DNA from: Chitinophaga ginsengisoli
GTDB taxonomy: Bacteria > Bacteroidota > Bacteroidia > Chitinophagales > Chitinophagaceae
Direction of reading: 5' to 3'
NCBI RefSeq assembly: GCF_003014595.1
Contig: NZ_PYGK01000021.1
Location: 62,001-126,000 of the forward strand
Length of the DNA stretch: 64,000 nt
How positions within the stretch are numbered: position 1 is the stretch's first letter; every line of letters starts with the position of its first letter. The position numbers and the translations under genes were made by a program. The notes beneath the pieces were generated by a model, which was given only the letters and a program-made list of their open reading frames with translations, was not told where the DNA came from and searched no databases. Below, in pieces: positions 45,001 through 53,879 of the stretch.

Positions 45001-45676
45001 TACCCAATGCCGTTACTACTACTTCTTTGAGCGCTTTCTGGTTAGCAGATGCAGATGCGAGGCGTACTGTCAGTTGTTCTCTTGAATCAAGCGGGATCAA
45101 CTGTTCAGCGTAGCTGACAGAAGCAATTTTGATGGTATCTCCCAAAGATGCTTTTAACGTAAACGCACCATCTGCACTTGTAGCGACCGCTTCCTTCGTA
45201 GAAAGATTTACGACTTGTGCGCCAGGAATCGGTGTACCACCGGTTTCTTTTACCACACCTTTCAGGCTAAACTGACCTGCTTCCTTTTTAAGTTTATTCG
45301 AATCGGCAGGAAGGATCAGTGCGGTATCACTTTTCGGCTTAGTTGTCGTATCAGCGGCCGTTTTAGCCGCCGAATCTTTCTTCGGTCTTGATGTATCAGA
45401 CGAAGGTGTGACGACTACAGGCGATGCAGTTGCGGGTTTAGTAGTGTCTTTCTTCCCCGACGAGGAAGGTGTGATAACTACCGGACTGGTAGTGGGTTTT
45501 ACAGTGGTATCTTTCTGCTGAAAGCTAACATTATCTGTAATAAACGGCTGATATCTGGTTATCTCAGCACTGGTTCCGTAAAAGGAGTGGTTAACGCGTG
45601 TGCCTGCTTTTATGGGTTTCACACTACAGAAAAAGGCAAAGCACAGCCACAACCAGTTGAGTACATGGCTTCTCAT
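42095..45676 (-). CDS. SusC/RagA-type TonB-dependent receptor with low-complexity N-terminal linker
   Basis: 1193 residues. After the signal peptide there is a ~80-residue Thr/Ser/Pro/Lys linker (about 55-133) with two imperfect repeats around SPVVITPSS / SPVVVTPSS, then a CarboxypepD_reg-like domain (about 134-210), plug (ALTGKVPGLQINTNTG, IRGVKSILG, VVDGTPFIN, VLKGAAATALYGSRGANGV) and beta-barrel ending SYGVNLNVSF. No STN domain is present. It works with the SusD encoded 11 bases downstream to import a macromolecular nutrient. The linker is unusual for the family. Confidence 0.95.
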   Translation of the reverse strand: MRSHVLNWLWLCFAFFCSVKPIKAGTRVNHSFYGTSAEITRYQPFITDNVSFQQKDTTVKPTTSPVVITPSSSGKKDTTKPATASPVVVTPSSDTSRPKKDSAAKTAADTTTKPKSDTALILPADSNKLKKEAGQFSLKGVVKETGGTPIPGAQVVNLSTKEAVATSADGAFTLKASLGDTIKIASVSYAEQLIPLDSREQLTVRLASASANQKALKEVVVTALGIQKNTRAVGYAVEEVNGNAVQEAKEVNFVNALTGKVPGLQINTNTGSMGGSTKITIRGVKSILGDNNAFIVVDGTPFINNNTNQGGQLNGGGGYDFGSSLQDINPEDIDNISVLKGAAATALYGSRGANGVMLITTKKRPEVSSGIGVTYSINAQVDRVYVLPKYQNEYGGGTGGKFDTLYYNQHPEAFIDEAHATYDNNDGKGRYDLLVKYYDDASWGPKLDGQKVRHYWSWDKNKGNPYFGQTAPWVAHPNNVKDFYRTGYTLTNNIAMAGNNDKGYFRLSYGNMNQIFVLPNASLNRNNLSFNGGYELTKGLRGVASLNYTAMKAKARPGTGFTGPNPTLQFTMYGQRQLDMDQEKQYQYSDGSQITWNRKSWSDPAVASSNGPYWNRYMDYETDSRNRIFGNAGLDWDLSKWLTISGRVFMDDYNTLEEERTAKDYLIGGYIKRVRTSREMNYQLTANINKELSKDFKLNALLGGNIMHRKWTTTGGSTVGGLIIPGVYNLNNSLQTALPIDEFYEKQINSAFATASLGYRNFLFLELTGRADWSSALLSKNNPYFYPSASASFVFSDLLKDWKWLSFGKLRASVSQVGSDTDPYQIYDTYQFIPPFGNFPATQLTSVKYNQTLKPERTREYETGISLKFWDDHIGLDVTYYDRITKDQIIPLPISSASGFTSTIVNGGSVQNRGLEIGLNLNPIRLKNGFRWDITANLARNRNKLLNLDIPQYNSSLPVLLIGTDRRTTRVSVAAYVGKPMGTILGTDYVYDAQGRKIVGSDGLYKITDHPVPIGNAYPDYVGGVTNSFTYKGVYLSALVDFQHGGDFFSYTNMYGKGSGLLDITAANGVREKGIIAQGVTEEGRPNEVVLDAATYFQNNEGKTLSKANLYDASYIYLREVKLGYNLPESWFKKVHAQSARISLYGRNLWLIKSNAPNVDPSNILNSSSNIQGIEGGALPSLRSYGVNLNVSF

Positions 45677-46087
45677 CTTATATGGTAAGATTTGGTTACA
45701 AATTTTTTTGAAGCAGGTGACTGCTTCTATCTATATTATATGATAAACTTCTCTGCTAATTACAATACAATCTAACCAGCTGTTACAATGAGCCCGGAGC
45801 TGATATTTGTTAAAAATGTGTATTCACGCACTGTTCATACGATCATGAGTCGACGGCCCATACGCTTAATATCATTAAGTGTATAGACCTCCTGGCGCGG
45901 TTGTACGCTGATTTCTTATTTGATCTGAAATGAGGATGCGACAGCTACTATGATGTTTGTCATTCCCCTTAGTATATAATGTACCCTGGCAATGGTTCCC
46001 GCCTCAACAGCAATCCCTTCTATCGCGTTGTATATCAAACACCTTGCCAATGGCATACTCTGTAATATAGGCTAACATTGAGTATTG
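45677..46087 (-). other. Intergenic region upstream of susC
   Basis: No gene is seen. It contains a 7-bp hairpin (GAAGCAG / CTGCTTC, 45710-45727) in the predicted susC leader and a 25-bp near-perfect palindrome at 45860-45884. No clear TAnnTTTG promoter is visible on the minus strand. Confidence 0.5.
45860..45884. promoter_or_regulatory. 25-bp near-perfect palindrome, candidate operator
   Basis: ATACGCTTAAT-atc-ATTAAGTGTAT: 11-bp arms with one mismatch, 184 bases before the susC start and 204 beyond the PRPP-synthetase stop. It lacks a T-run, so it is not a terminator. Confidence 0.45.
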
Positions 46088-47005
46088 CTAATTGAAGTAG
46101 TTTGCAATGATCTTATCTACTGATTTAATAACGAGTAGTTCATCGTTGATGGCAAGTGCATTAGGGTGAGTATCTGTACAAACAACTCTTTTTATGATGC
46201 CACTTTTTTTGATCTTATCAAAGCCATTGCCTGCAAAAATACCGTGTGTGGTAATGACTGCTATTTCACAGGCACCTGCCTGTAGATACGCTTCTGCAGC
46301 GTGTAGGAGAGAGCCTCCCGTGCGGATCATATCATCGTAAATGATCACCAGTTTATCCTGCACATCTGCACTGATGGCAGTAATATGTGTTTCTTCTCCT
46401 GAGAGGCGTTTTTTGAAAACGAAAGCTGCTGAAACATGCAGATCATTGGCTAATGATTCTACCCATTTTGCGCGGCCTGCATCTGTACTGGCCAGCACAA
46501 ATTGACGACCTGCTGCTATTTCCAGGGCTGCTTCCTTTACCAGGTCCTTGCCGTATAAATGCACCGGGCGGATAGCACTCTCAAAGTAGTAAGTAATACC
46601 ATCCACATGCAGGTCCATCATCAGTACTTTATTACCCGAACTGGTGGGAGGCAACGCAGAGAACAGCATCGCCCTGGTTTTGGCTTTCACGATCTCTCCC
46701 TTTTTTACGGCCCGCTCCATCGTGGAATAACCAAAAAAAGGGATCACAATATTAATAGCACATGCTCCCTCCTGGATACAGCCATGAGCAATGTCAAAAA
46801 GTTCTAATGTTTCCTTGTCGTCAATAGTACCGCCTACGAGAATGACCTCTTTGTTGGCAACGTTGCTCGTTATCCGGTGATAATGCTCCCCATCCGGAAA
46901 ATCCTGAATATCCAGTAACCCTTCTTCCCATTCCGGCACGAGGGATAATAATCTGTCTTTCAGATACTGATAACGCTGCGTTGCAAATAAGATCCTGTGA
47001 GGCAT
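46088..47005 (-). CDS. prs: PRPP synthetase, class II-like
   Basis: 305 residues. PRPP synthetase transfers the pyrophosphate of ATP to ribose 5-phosphate. Motifs: DFPDGEHYHRI, divalent-metal MDLHVDG (canonical DLHADQ), catalytic Lys in FKKRLSG, and the PRPP-binding loop IIYDDMIRTGGS. The segment that reads YARQDRR in classical enzymes is FGYSTMERAVKKGEIVKAKTRA, and LASTDAGRAKWVESL precedes the catalytic region. Both resemble plant class II enzymes, which need no phosphate activator and accept other nucleotides. Whether another prs exists elsewhere is unknown. Confidence 0.82.
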   Translation of the reverse strand: MPHRILFATQRYQYLKDRLLSLVPEWEEGLLDIQDFPDGEHYHRITSNVANKEVILVGGTIDDKETLELFDIAHGCIQEGACAINIVIPFFGYSTMERAVKKGEIVKAKTRAMLFSALPPTSSGNKVLMMDLHVDGITYYFESAIRPVHLYGKDLVKEAALEIAAGRQFVLASTDAGRAKWVESLANDLHVSAAFVFKKRLSGEETHITAISADVQDKLVIIYDDMIRTGGSLLHAAEAYLQAGACEIAVITTHGIFAGNGFDKIKKSGIIKRVVCTDTHPNALAINDELLVIKSVDKIIANYFN

Positions 47006-47213
47006 ATTCTTTGAAATAAGGAATAAAGATAATAATATAGTTTTTATATACAGATTATCAACCCGGTAAGCAGAAACTTATTTGCCGTTCGGCATGAACT
47101 GTTGAGTTATTAGAAATAAAAATCCTAAGTTTAATGCTTGTTTTCCACAAATTCTGGACTGTAGTCTGTCGACGGGGAACTATTTTTTAACTTTTCATTT
47201 GCGCTGGGAAAAC

Positions 47214-47221
47214 TAAATTTG
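47214..47221 (+). promoter_or_regulatory. -7-like element directly before the CarboxypepD_reg-like gene
   Basis: TAAATTTG ends four bases before the ATG at 47226. If used, the message would be leaderless or nearly so. Confidence 0.35.
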
Positions 47222-47225
47222 AGCG

Positions 47226-47984
47226 ATGCCTAGACGATTTTTACAACTTTCCGGTAGCATCGGAGCACTGTTTTTGTACCTGTTATTCTTTCTGCAGCAT
47301 GCCAATGCGCAAGTAAGGGTATCTGGTATGGTGGCAGATGCAGATGCCAGAACAGGGCTGCCGGGGGTGACTATTATTAACAAATCTACCCGGAGCGGAA
47401 CCATCAGTAACGAAAGCGGCCGTTTTTCCATTGACGCGATGCCGGGCGATACCCTTGAATTTTCCATTCTGAGTTATTATAGAAAGAGCCTTACAGTTCC
47501 TACCACCTCCATGTTCATTAACGTCTATCTTACCCGCCAGGTAATCGGCCTGGGACAGGTAACCGTAGTGGGAAAGGACTATAAGCATGATTCACTGGCC
47601 ACCCGTGAAGAATATGGCAAATATTTCAACTATCATAAACCAGGAGCGATGGATGTGTTAAAAACACTTCCTTCCAACCCTATTACAGCCCTCACCTACC
47701 TGGTGCCCAGCAAGGCGCGTAAGCGTAAAGAACACTTCCAGGAACAGCTGGTATACTGGGAAAAGGAGAAGTTCATCGACAACCGCTATAATCCTGAATT
47801 GGTGGAAAGAATGACCAAATTAAGCGGAGATGAGCTGGATACTTTTATGCTGAGGTACAGACCAGGGTATCAGTTCTTGCAGGAGGCCACTGAGTATGAC
47901 CTGATGTTGTTCATAAAAGAGAGCTTCAAGCATTACCAGCAAGATAAGGCCCATATGCCTGCAAAGAAAGAAGAACAACAATAA
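47226..47984 (+). CDS. Exported CarboxypepD_reg-like domain protein
   Basis: 252 residues. The signal peptide (GALFLYLLFFLQHANAQ) fixes the start. Residues about 30-115 are a CarboxypepD_reg-like beta-sandwich (RVSGMVADADARTGLPGVTIINKSTRSGTISNESGRFSIDAMPGDTLEFSILSYYRKSL), the module found in front of SusC receptors, but no plug or barrel follows. The rest (VTVVGKDYKHDSLATREEYGKYFNY ... RYRPGYQFLQEATEYDLMLFIKESF) is an unrecognised helical region common to stand-alone Bacteroidota proteins of this type. The function is unknown. Confidence 0.85.
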   Translation: MPRRFLQLSGSIGALFLYLLFFLQHANAQVRVSGMVADADARTGLPGVTIINKSTRSGTISNESGRFSIDAMPGDTLEFSILSYYRKSLTVPTTSMFINVYLTRQVIGLGQVTVVGKDYKHDSLATREEYGKYFNYHKPGAMDVLKTLPSNPITALTYLVPSKARKRKEHFQEQLVYWEKEKFIDNRYNPELVERMTKLSGDELDTFMLRYRPGYQFLQEATEYDLMLFIKESFKHYQQDKAHMPAKKEEQQ

Positions 47985-48007
47985 GTAACTAGTAGTTATA
48001 TAAAATA

Positions 48008-48044
48008 AAGAAGGGTCCGTTTTAAACGGACCCTTCTTTATTTT
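48008..48044. terminator. Bidirectional terminator
   Basis: AAGAAGGGTCCGTTT / AAACGGACCCTTCTT, a 15-bp perfect stem with A/T-rich flanks on both sides, between convergent genes. Confidence 0.9.
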
Positions 48045-48055
48045 ATCGTCTATTG

Positions 48056-49369
48056 TTATTTTACGAGCGCCCCATTCAGCCTGAGCAATTGTGTTTCTGC
48101 CAGCTTAACGTTATATCGGGCATTGATCAATCTGTTATAGGCATCTTCCAGGCTTTGCTGTGCTTCCTTCATTTCTATCACTGTGCTTACTCCCTGTCGG
48201 AAACGCTCCATAGCTACCATGACGTTTTCTCTTGCCAGTCCCAGATTTTCATCTTCCAGTGTAAGAGCAGTTTTGTAGTACTCGTAATCTTTGAATGCAG
48301 TGGTCAGCGAAAGATCTACGAGGGTGCGTGTATTTTCCAGTGTCAGCTGCTGATAGCCTACGTTTAGCTTGGCAGCGTTTACTTGCCTCTTAACATTCAG
48401 TCCATTGAAAATGGGAATAGTAGCAGAGAAACCATAGCTTATCACGCCATTCTGGTTATAGATAGGGCTGAATGAGTTTGTCGCTGCGTTGGAATTAACC
48501 CTTGAATAGTTATAGGCTGAGTTGAAATTGATCACCGGGAAATAATCTCCTTTGCTCTCTTTCAGTTGTAATTGAGATACCCTGAGGTTTTGTTGTGCCA
48601 CCATCAGGCCGGTGTTCTTTTGCAGTGCTTCCTGCCTTAATCCGCCGTAAGAAAGCTCCATATTCAGCGGAATAGTGTCCATCACATCATATTGCGTGTT
48701 GCCGGCATCCACTGCCATCAGCTGATTCAATGATGCCTTGCTTTGTTCTATCAGCGTTTGTTGACGCAGGTAAGAGGCTTTCAGGGCATTGTAGTCAACT
48801 TTTGATTGCAGCCAGTCTGTCTTAGGCCCCAGTCCGGTCTGGAATTTAGCATCGGATAGTTTTACCCGTTCTTCTGATATGGACAGTTGCTCTGAAAGAT
48901 TGCGCAGTTGTTGCTTCTGCTGTACTACATTATAATAGCCGGCAATAATGTTAGCCACGGTGTTGATCACCTGGTCTTTTACCGCCAGCTCACCAAGATC
49001 GCGGAGTGATTCCAGTTTCTGTCTGGTAGCAAACATCTTCAACCCGTCGAATAAGGTCCATGCAAGACTTACATTGGCGCTTAGCGTGGTGGAGTGAATA
49101 CCACTGGTATCGCGCTTGCTGCCGTTGGCAAATTCCTGTTTAGTCCGTGTGGCGTTCCATACTTTATTGGCAGTACCATTTACACGTGGCGCAAAAGCCA
49201 GATTAGCATAGGCATAATCGTTAGCGGTGATGGCCGCATCATTTTTTGCCAGACGGATATCGTAGTTATTCTTTAATGCCAGGTCTATCGCCTGTTCAGG
49301 CGTAAGCACCTGCTGTGCATGTACAGCGGTGCCCAGTAATAAAGAGAAATATAGAAGTGTACGTTTCAT
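48056..49369 (-). CDS. TolC-family outer-membrane efflux protein
   Basis: 437 residues. The signal peptide (MKRTLLYFSLLLGTAVHAQ) is followed by two OEP repeats of long helices and barrel strands (LTPEQAIDLALKNNYDIRLAKNDAA, FQTGLGPKTDWLQSKVDYNALKASYLRQQTLIEQSKASLNQLM, and GFSATIPIFNGLNVKRQVNAA...). It forms the trimeric exit duct of a tripartite pump. It is the last gene of the operon with the RND pump and adaptor, 14 bases behind the pump. Confidence 0.95.
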   Translation of the reverse strand: MKRTLLYFSLLLGTAVHAQQVLTPEQAIDLALKNNYDIRLAKNDAAITANDYAYANLAFAPRVNGTANKVWNATRTKQEFANGSKRDTSGIHSTTLSANVSLAWTLFDGLKMFATRQKLESLRDLGELAVKDQVINTVANIIAGYYNVVQQKQQLRNLSEQLSISEERVKLSDAKFQTGLGPKTDWLQSKVDYNALKASYLRQQTLIEQSKASLNQLMAVDAGNTQYDVMDTIPLNMELSYGGLRQEALQKNTGLMVAQQNLRVSQLQLKESKGDYFPVINFNSAYNYSRVNSNAATNSFSPIYNQNGVISYGFSATIPIFNGLNVKRQVNAAKLNVGYQQLTLENTRTLVDLSLTTAFKDYEYYKTALTLEDENLGLARENVMVAMERFRQGVSTVIEMKEAQQSLEDAYNRLINARYNVKLAETQLLRLNGALVK

Positions 49370-49383
49370 TTAATTGCTGATGT

Positions 49384-52300
49384 TTATGCATGCACAGAGG
49401 CAGGCGCGGCGGCTTCTTCTTCGTCAATTTTGTCAGATACAGGTTTTCTCCTGGATAAGAAAGTATACATGGCCGGTATTACAAATAATGTCAGGATCAG
49501 TGAGAACACGATACCACCCACAATCACGATACCCAGTGGAATACGGCTGGTAGCCGCAGCTCCCAGTGACATCGCGATAGGCAATGCACCGAGTGCCATC
49601 GCCAGGCTCGTCATCAGGATCGGGCGCAGACGCATAGCAGAAGCTTCGATCGCTGCCCTGGCTTTGGTGTATCCTTCATCACGTTTGTGATTCGCAAATT
49701 CCACGATCAGGATACCGTTCTTTGTAACAAGACCAATCAGCATAATTACGCCGATCTGTGAGAAGATATTCCAGGTCTGGCCAAATAGCCACAGGGAGAA
49801 CAATGCACCTGCAAATGCCAGCGGTACTGTTATCATGATGATCAACGGATCGACCCAGCTTTCAAACTGCGCGGCCAGTACAAGATAGATCAGCACAAGC
49901 GCCAGTATCAACGCAAACATGGTGTTGGAGCCGCTTTCTGCATAGTCGCGGGAAGAACCTGCCAGCGCATATACATAGTTATCATTCAGTACGCCCTTCT
50001 GTTTCAAACGACCGTAAATGTCATACATGGCGTTGATACCATCACCGATCGTTTTACCGGGCGCAAGGCTGGCTGAAATCGTAGCTGATTTATAACGGTT
50101 AAAGTGATAAATAACAGGAGGACTTGTTTCTTCTTCTATTGTCACCACGTTATCCAGCTGAATAGCTTCACCGCGGATGTTACGCACATAGATGTTCTGC
50201 AGGTCGGTCGGTTTATCGCGGCTGCCACGGTATACCTGTCCCATCACCTGGTATTGTTTACCGTTGCGTATGAAGTAGCCATAGCGCAGGTTACTCAATG
50301 CCAGCTGCAAGGTTTGTGAAATATCATCTACAGATACACCCAGTTCGCTTGCTTTGGCGCGGTTGATCTGGATACGTAATTCCGGCTTGTTGAATTTCAG
50401 ATCTACGTCAACAGCAGCGAAGGTGGGATCATTATTAGCTTCTTCCAGGAATTGCGGTAATACGGCAGAAAGACTGTCAAAGTTGATATGCTGGAGTACG
50501 AAAGCCACAGGCAGACCGCCACGGCGCCCTACCTGGATGGTCTGTTGCTCGATGGCAAACACTTTGCCTTCAGGGAAACGGAACATGTTGCGGTTCACCA
50601 TATTCACGATCTGCTTTTGTGAGCGGAGACGTTCATTTGGCTCTGTAAGCACTACGTTCGCAAAGCCCGAGTTGGCCGCACCTGTACCACCAAAACCAGG
50701 AGAGGTAACGGAAATGAGTATCTTTTTTTCAGGAATGGAATCAACCATGAATTGCGTGAGGTTATCCATGTATTTTTCCATATAATCGTAAGAAGTTCCT
50801 TCCGGAGCAGTAATGGATAGGCGGAACTGGCTGCGGTCTTCTATGGGCGCCAGCTCTGACTGCAGATTTTTGAATATGAAATAGATCATTGCAATACAGG
50901 CCACTACAATCAGGGTGGCTATCCAGCGTATACGCATGAATGCCTCCAATGTTCGCTGATAGCCTGATTCCATACCTGTGAAGAAAGGTTCTGTCTTCTC
51001 ATAAAACCAGGAATGTTTGTGTGTTTTACGACCCAGTTTTACGTTCAGTACCGGTGTCAGCGTCAGGGATACAAAGGCAGAGACCAATACAGCGCCTGCC
51101 ACCACGATCCCGAATTCCCGGAACAACCTGCCCACAAATCCCTGCAGGAATACGATCGGCAGGAATACGAAGGCCAGTGTGATAGACGTCGCAATGACCG
51201 CAAAGAAGATTTCTTCCGAACCTTCTTTTGCCGCCTGCATACGCGGCATCCCTGCTTCTATCTTTTTATAGATATTTTCCGTGACCACAATACCGTCATC
51301 TACCACCAGGCCTGTAGCCAGTACTATTGCAAGTAGTGTCAGGATATTTATCGTAAAGCCGCAGAGGTACATGATGAAGAACGCCGCAATGAGAGATACC
51401 GGAATATCCACCAGCGGACGGAAGGCCATGAGCCAGTCGCGGAAGAAGAGATATATAATAATGATCACCAGCACTAATGCCACGATCAGTGTCTCTTCCA
51501 CCTCTTCAATAGACTTGCGGATGAATTTAGTATTGTCGATAGCGATGTTGGTAACAAGATCATCCGGAAGGTCTTTCTTCAATTGCTCATAACGTTTATA
51601 GAACTCATCCGTTATAGCCACATAGTTAGAACCCGGCTGAGGTGTTAAAGCAAGCGCGATCATCGGAACGCCGGATTCTTTCAGGATAGTTTCTTCATTT
51701 TCCGGGCCGAGTACGGCTTGCCCTACATCGCGGAAGTGAATTACATTACCATTTACATTTTTGATGATCAGGTTATTAAAATCTTCTTCTGTGTTTAAAC
51801 GCCCAAAAGTACGTACAGTCAGCTCTGTAGCATTACCTGCGATCTTACCCGAAGGCAGCTCTACGTTTTCTTTGGCAAGCGCAGCCTGTACATCTGTAGG
51901 GGTAAGGCTATATGCAGACAAACGGGCCGGGTCCATCCAGAGGCGCATGGCAAATTTCTTTTCACCCAGGATGCGGATGGAGCTGACGCCGGGAATGGTT
52001 TGTAGTCTTTCCAGCAATACGTTGTTAGCGTATTCGGTGATTTCCAGCTGATTGCGGACGTTACTCTGCACTGTCATGGACAGGATGTAGTCAGAGTTGG
52101 CGTCTTCTTTAGATACAACGGGTGGCGCATCAATATCGGGCGGCAGGCTACGGAGTGCCTGTGATACTTTGTCGCGCACGTCGTTGGCAGCAGCCTCCAG
52201 GTCTATACCCAGTTCAAACTCAACGGTAATATTACTGGAGCCCTGGCTGCTGGAAGAGGATATATTCTTGATACCGGCTATACCATTGATAGATTTCTCC

Positions 52301-52500
52301 AGTGGTTCGGTGATCTGTGTTTCTATGATATCAGAGTTGGCGCCTGCATAGGAGGTGCGTACGTTCACGATAGGGGGATCAATGGCGGGAAAGTCCCTTA
52401 CCCCCAGGAAGTTGAATCCCACCACGCCGAATATCACAATGATGATATTCATCACGATAGCGAATACGGGACGTTTAAGCGATAGCGAAGGGAGACTCAT
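49384..52500 (-). CDS. RND-family efflux pump, inner-membrane subunit (AcrB/MexB-like)
   Basis: 1038 residues. Twelve membrane helices with two large periplasmic loops. Opens SLPSLSLKRPVFAIVMNIIIVIFG, and the proton-relay Asp pair lies in helix 4 (LATGLVVDDGIVVTENIYKKIE). Also GGIVFSLILTLFVIPAMYTFLSRRK at the end. This is the hydrophobe/amphiphile (HAE-1-like) branch, exporting drugs, dyes, detergents or lipids. It stands between the adaptor (63-base gap) and TolC genes. No regulator is adjacent, so control is unknown. Confidence 0.95.
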   Translation of the reverse strand: MSLPSLSLKRPVFAIVMNIIIVIFGVVGFNFLGVRDFPAIDPPIVNVRTSYAGANSDIIETQITEPLEKSINGIAGIKNISSSSSQGSSNITVEFELGIDLEAAANDVRDKVSQALRSLPPDIDAPPVVSKEDANSDYILSMTVQSNVRNQLEITEYANNVLLERLQTIPGVSSIRILGEKKFAMRLWMDPARLSAYSLTPTDVQAALAKENVELPSGKIAGNATELTVRTFGRLNTEEDFNNLIIKNVNGNVIHFRDVGQAVLGPENEETILKESGVPMIALALTPQPGSNYVAITDEFYKRYEQLKKDLPDDLVTNIAIDNTKFIRKSIEEVEETLIVALVLVIIIIYLFFRDWLMAFRPLVDIPVSLIAAFFIMYLCGFTINILTLLAIVLATGLVVDDGIVVTENIYKKIEAGMPRMQAAKEGSEEIFFAVIATSITLAFVFLPIVFLQGFVGRLFREFGIVVAGAVLVSAFVSLTLTPVLNVKLGRKTHKHSWFYEKTEPFFTGMESGYQRTLEAFMRIRWIATLIVVACIAMIYFIFKNLQSELAPIEDRSQFRLSITAPEGTSYDYMEKYMDNLTQFMVDSIPEKKILISVTSPGFGGTGAANSGFANVVLTEPNERLRSQKQIVNMVNRNMFRFPEGKVFAIEQQTIQVGRRGGLPVAFVLQHINFDSLSAVLPQFLEEANNDPTFAAVDVDLKFNKPELRIQINRAKASELGVSVDDISQTLQLALSNLRYGYFIRNGKQYQVMGQVYRGSRDKPTDLQNIYVRNIRGEAIQLDNVVTIEEETSPPVIYHFNRYKSATISASLAPGKTIGDGINAMYDIYGRLKQKGVLNDNYVYALAGSSRDYAESGSNTMFALILALVLIYLVLAAQFESWVDPLIIMITVPLAFAGALFSLWLFGQTWNIFSQIGVIMLIGLVTKNGILIVEFANHKRDEGYTKARAAIEASAMRLRPILMTSLAMALGALPIAMSLGAAATSRIPLGIVIVGGIVFSLILTLFVIPAMYTFLSRRKPVSDKIDEEEAAAPASVHA

Positions 52501-52563
52501 TGAAGTATATTTAAAGGTCTGCAGACGCTAGCCGGCAGACGCGTTGTTATTATTAAGACCTGT

Positions 52564-53655
52564 CTATTTAATCTCGTTGTACTTAAGGACCATTTTGGGC
52601 CTGAGCTGCATGATGCCACTTGTAATAACAGTATCACCGGGGTTGAGTCCGCTGGTAACCTGTACATTGTCCGCATTGCGAATGCCTGTTTCTACTATTA
52701 CAAATTTCGCTTTTCCACTGTCAGCGATAGCCACTTTTTTATCGCGTGTACCCGGAATAACGGCCTGTGTGGGTATCATAAGGGCATCAGGCATATTTTT
52801 CAATGAGATCAGCACGCGGGCAAAGGCGCCGGGAAGTAATTTGCCGGCGTTTGGCACAAGGGCCCTTATTTTAATAGTACGTGTAGAAAGGTCGATTTTA
52901 GGATCGATGGCATAGATACGGCCTTTATAGGTTTGCTGGTCGCCCGCAACCTTGAAATCCACCTGGTCTCCCTGGGCGATGGCTGTACGGTATTTTTCCG
53001 GAACGGAGAAGTCTACTTTCAGCGGATCGATCTGTTGGAGGGTAGTAATAATAGTAGTAGGGGTTACGATAGCGCCAAGGCTGACGTTTCTTAGACCCAG
53101 TCTGCCGGAAAAAGGCGCCCGCAGTTCTGTTTTCTGTAACTGGGTACGTGTATACTCAATATCCGCGCCGTAGGCACTTACCTGGTTGCGTGTCACATCT
53201 ACGTCCTGCCGGCTGATACCGTTGATCTTTAAGAGGTTTTCCTGTCTTTCAAGGGTTGTTTTGGCCAATTGACGCTGTAATTCCAGTTTCTGCAACTGGG
53301 CTTTCAGGTCTTCATCATAGATCTTTACCAGCAGGGTTCCCTGGGTCACTTGTGTACCTTCTTTAAAAAAGAGACCTGTAATACGGCCGGTGATCTCTGC
53401 CTGTACCTGCACTTCTTCATTACTCTGCAGGGTACCGCTCGCTTCTATGGTTTCATTGAGAGAGGTGGGTTTTACCACATAAGCATCTACCAGGAGGTTT
53501 TTGGCGCCAGCGCCTTTACCACCACCAGCAGCTTTATCAGGTGTTTGTTCTGTTTTTTTCCCTGGAGCAGTTGCTTTCGTTATAATAAAACCGATAACGA
53601 CAGCAGCCACTATTAAAAATAAAACCGTTTTCAGGATCTTCTTATTGCCAGCCAT
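52564..53655 (-). CDS. RND efflux adaptor (membrane-fusion protein)
   Basis: 363 residues from ATG 53655; a longer reading from 53697 would place the -7 promoter element inside or at the start, so it is rejected. N-terminal membrane anchor (ILKTVLFLIVAAVVIGFIITKA), Gly/Lys linker, lipoyl half-motifs (VQVQAEITGRITGLFFKEGTQVTQGTLLVKI and TELRAPFSGRLGLRNVSLGAIV), alpha-hairpin and beta-barrel domain. It links the RND pump to TolC. Confidence 0.95.
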   Translation of the reverse strand: MAGNKKILKTVLFLIVAAVVIGFIITKATAPGKKTEQTPDKAAGGGKGAGAKNLLVDAYVVKPTSLNETIEASGTLQSNEEVQVQAEITGRITGLFFKEGTQVTQGTLLVKIYDEDLKAQLQKLELQRQLAKTTLERQENLLKINGISRQDVDVTRNQVSAYGADIEYTRTQLQKTELRAPFSGRLGLRNVSLGAIVTPTTIITTLQQIDPLKVDFSVPEKYRTAIAQGDQVDFKVAGDQQTYKGRIYAIDPKIDLSTRTIKIRALVPNAGKLLPGAFARVLISLKNMPDALMIPTQAVIPGTRDKKVAIADSGKAKFVIVETGIRNADNVQVTSGLNPGDTVITSGIMQLRPKMVLKYNEIK

Positions 53656-53694
53656 GTGCTTATATTGTATTAATATAGAAGGGATAAATCCGGG

Positions 53695-53702
53695 CAAATT
53701 TA
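53695..53702 (-). promoter_or_regulatory. -7 promoter element for the RND efflux operon
   Basis: TAAATTTG on the minus strand, 39 bases before the adaptor ATG. Confidence 0.55.
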
Positions 53703-53832
53703 ATAAATGGGATTACTGTCAGGAAAGTTACAGTGTTAATTAAAGTTAATTGCATTTTTCCGGTATATAGGTGGCTGATTAGGCTGTTGAGTGGCAATGA
53801 TCGTTCCCAGTCACAATAACCGCATATATATG

Positions 53833-53879
53833 GGGGCTGAAACCCCTTTAAAACCGCTTTTTAAGGGGAATGTCCCCTT
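53833..53879. repeat. REP-like hairpin pair
   Basis: GGGG-ctgaaa-CCCC (53833-53846) followed by AAGGGGA-atg-TCCCCTT (53863-53879). The layout is similar to the element at 8634-8732 (a GGGG...CCCC stem followed by a second short palindrome). Confidence 0.5.
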
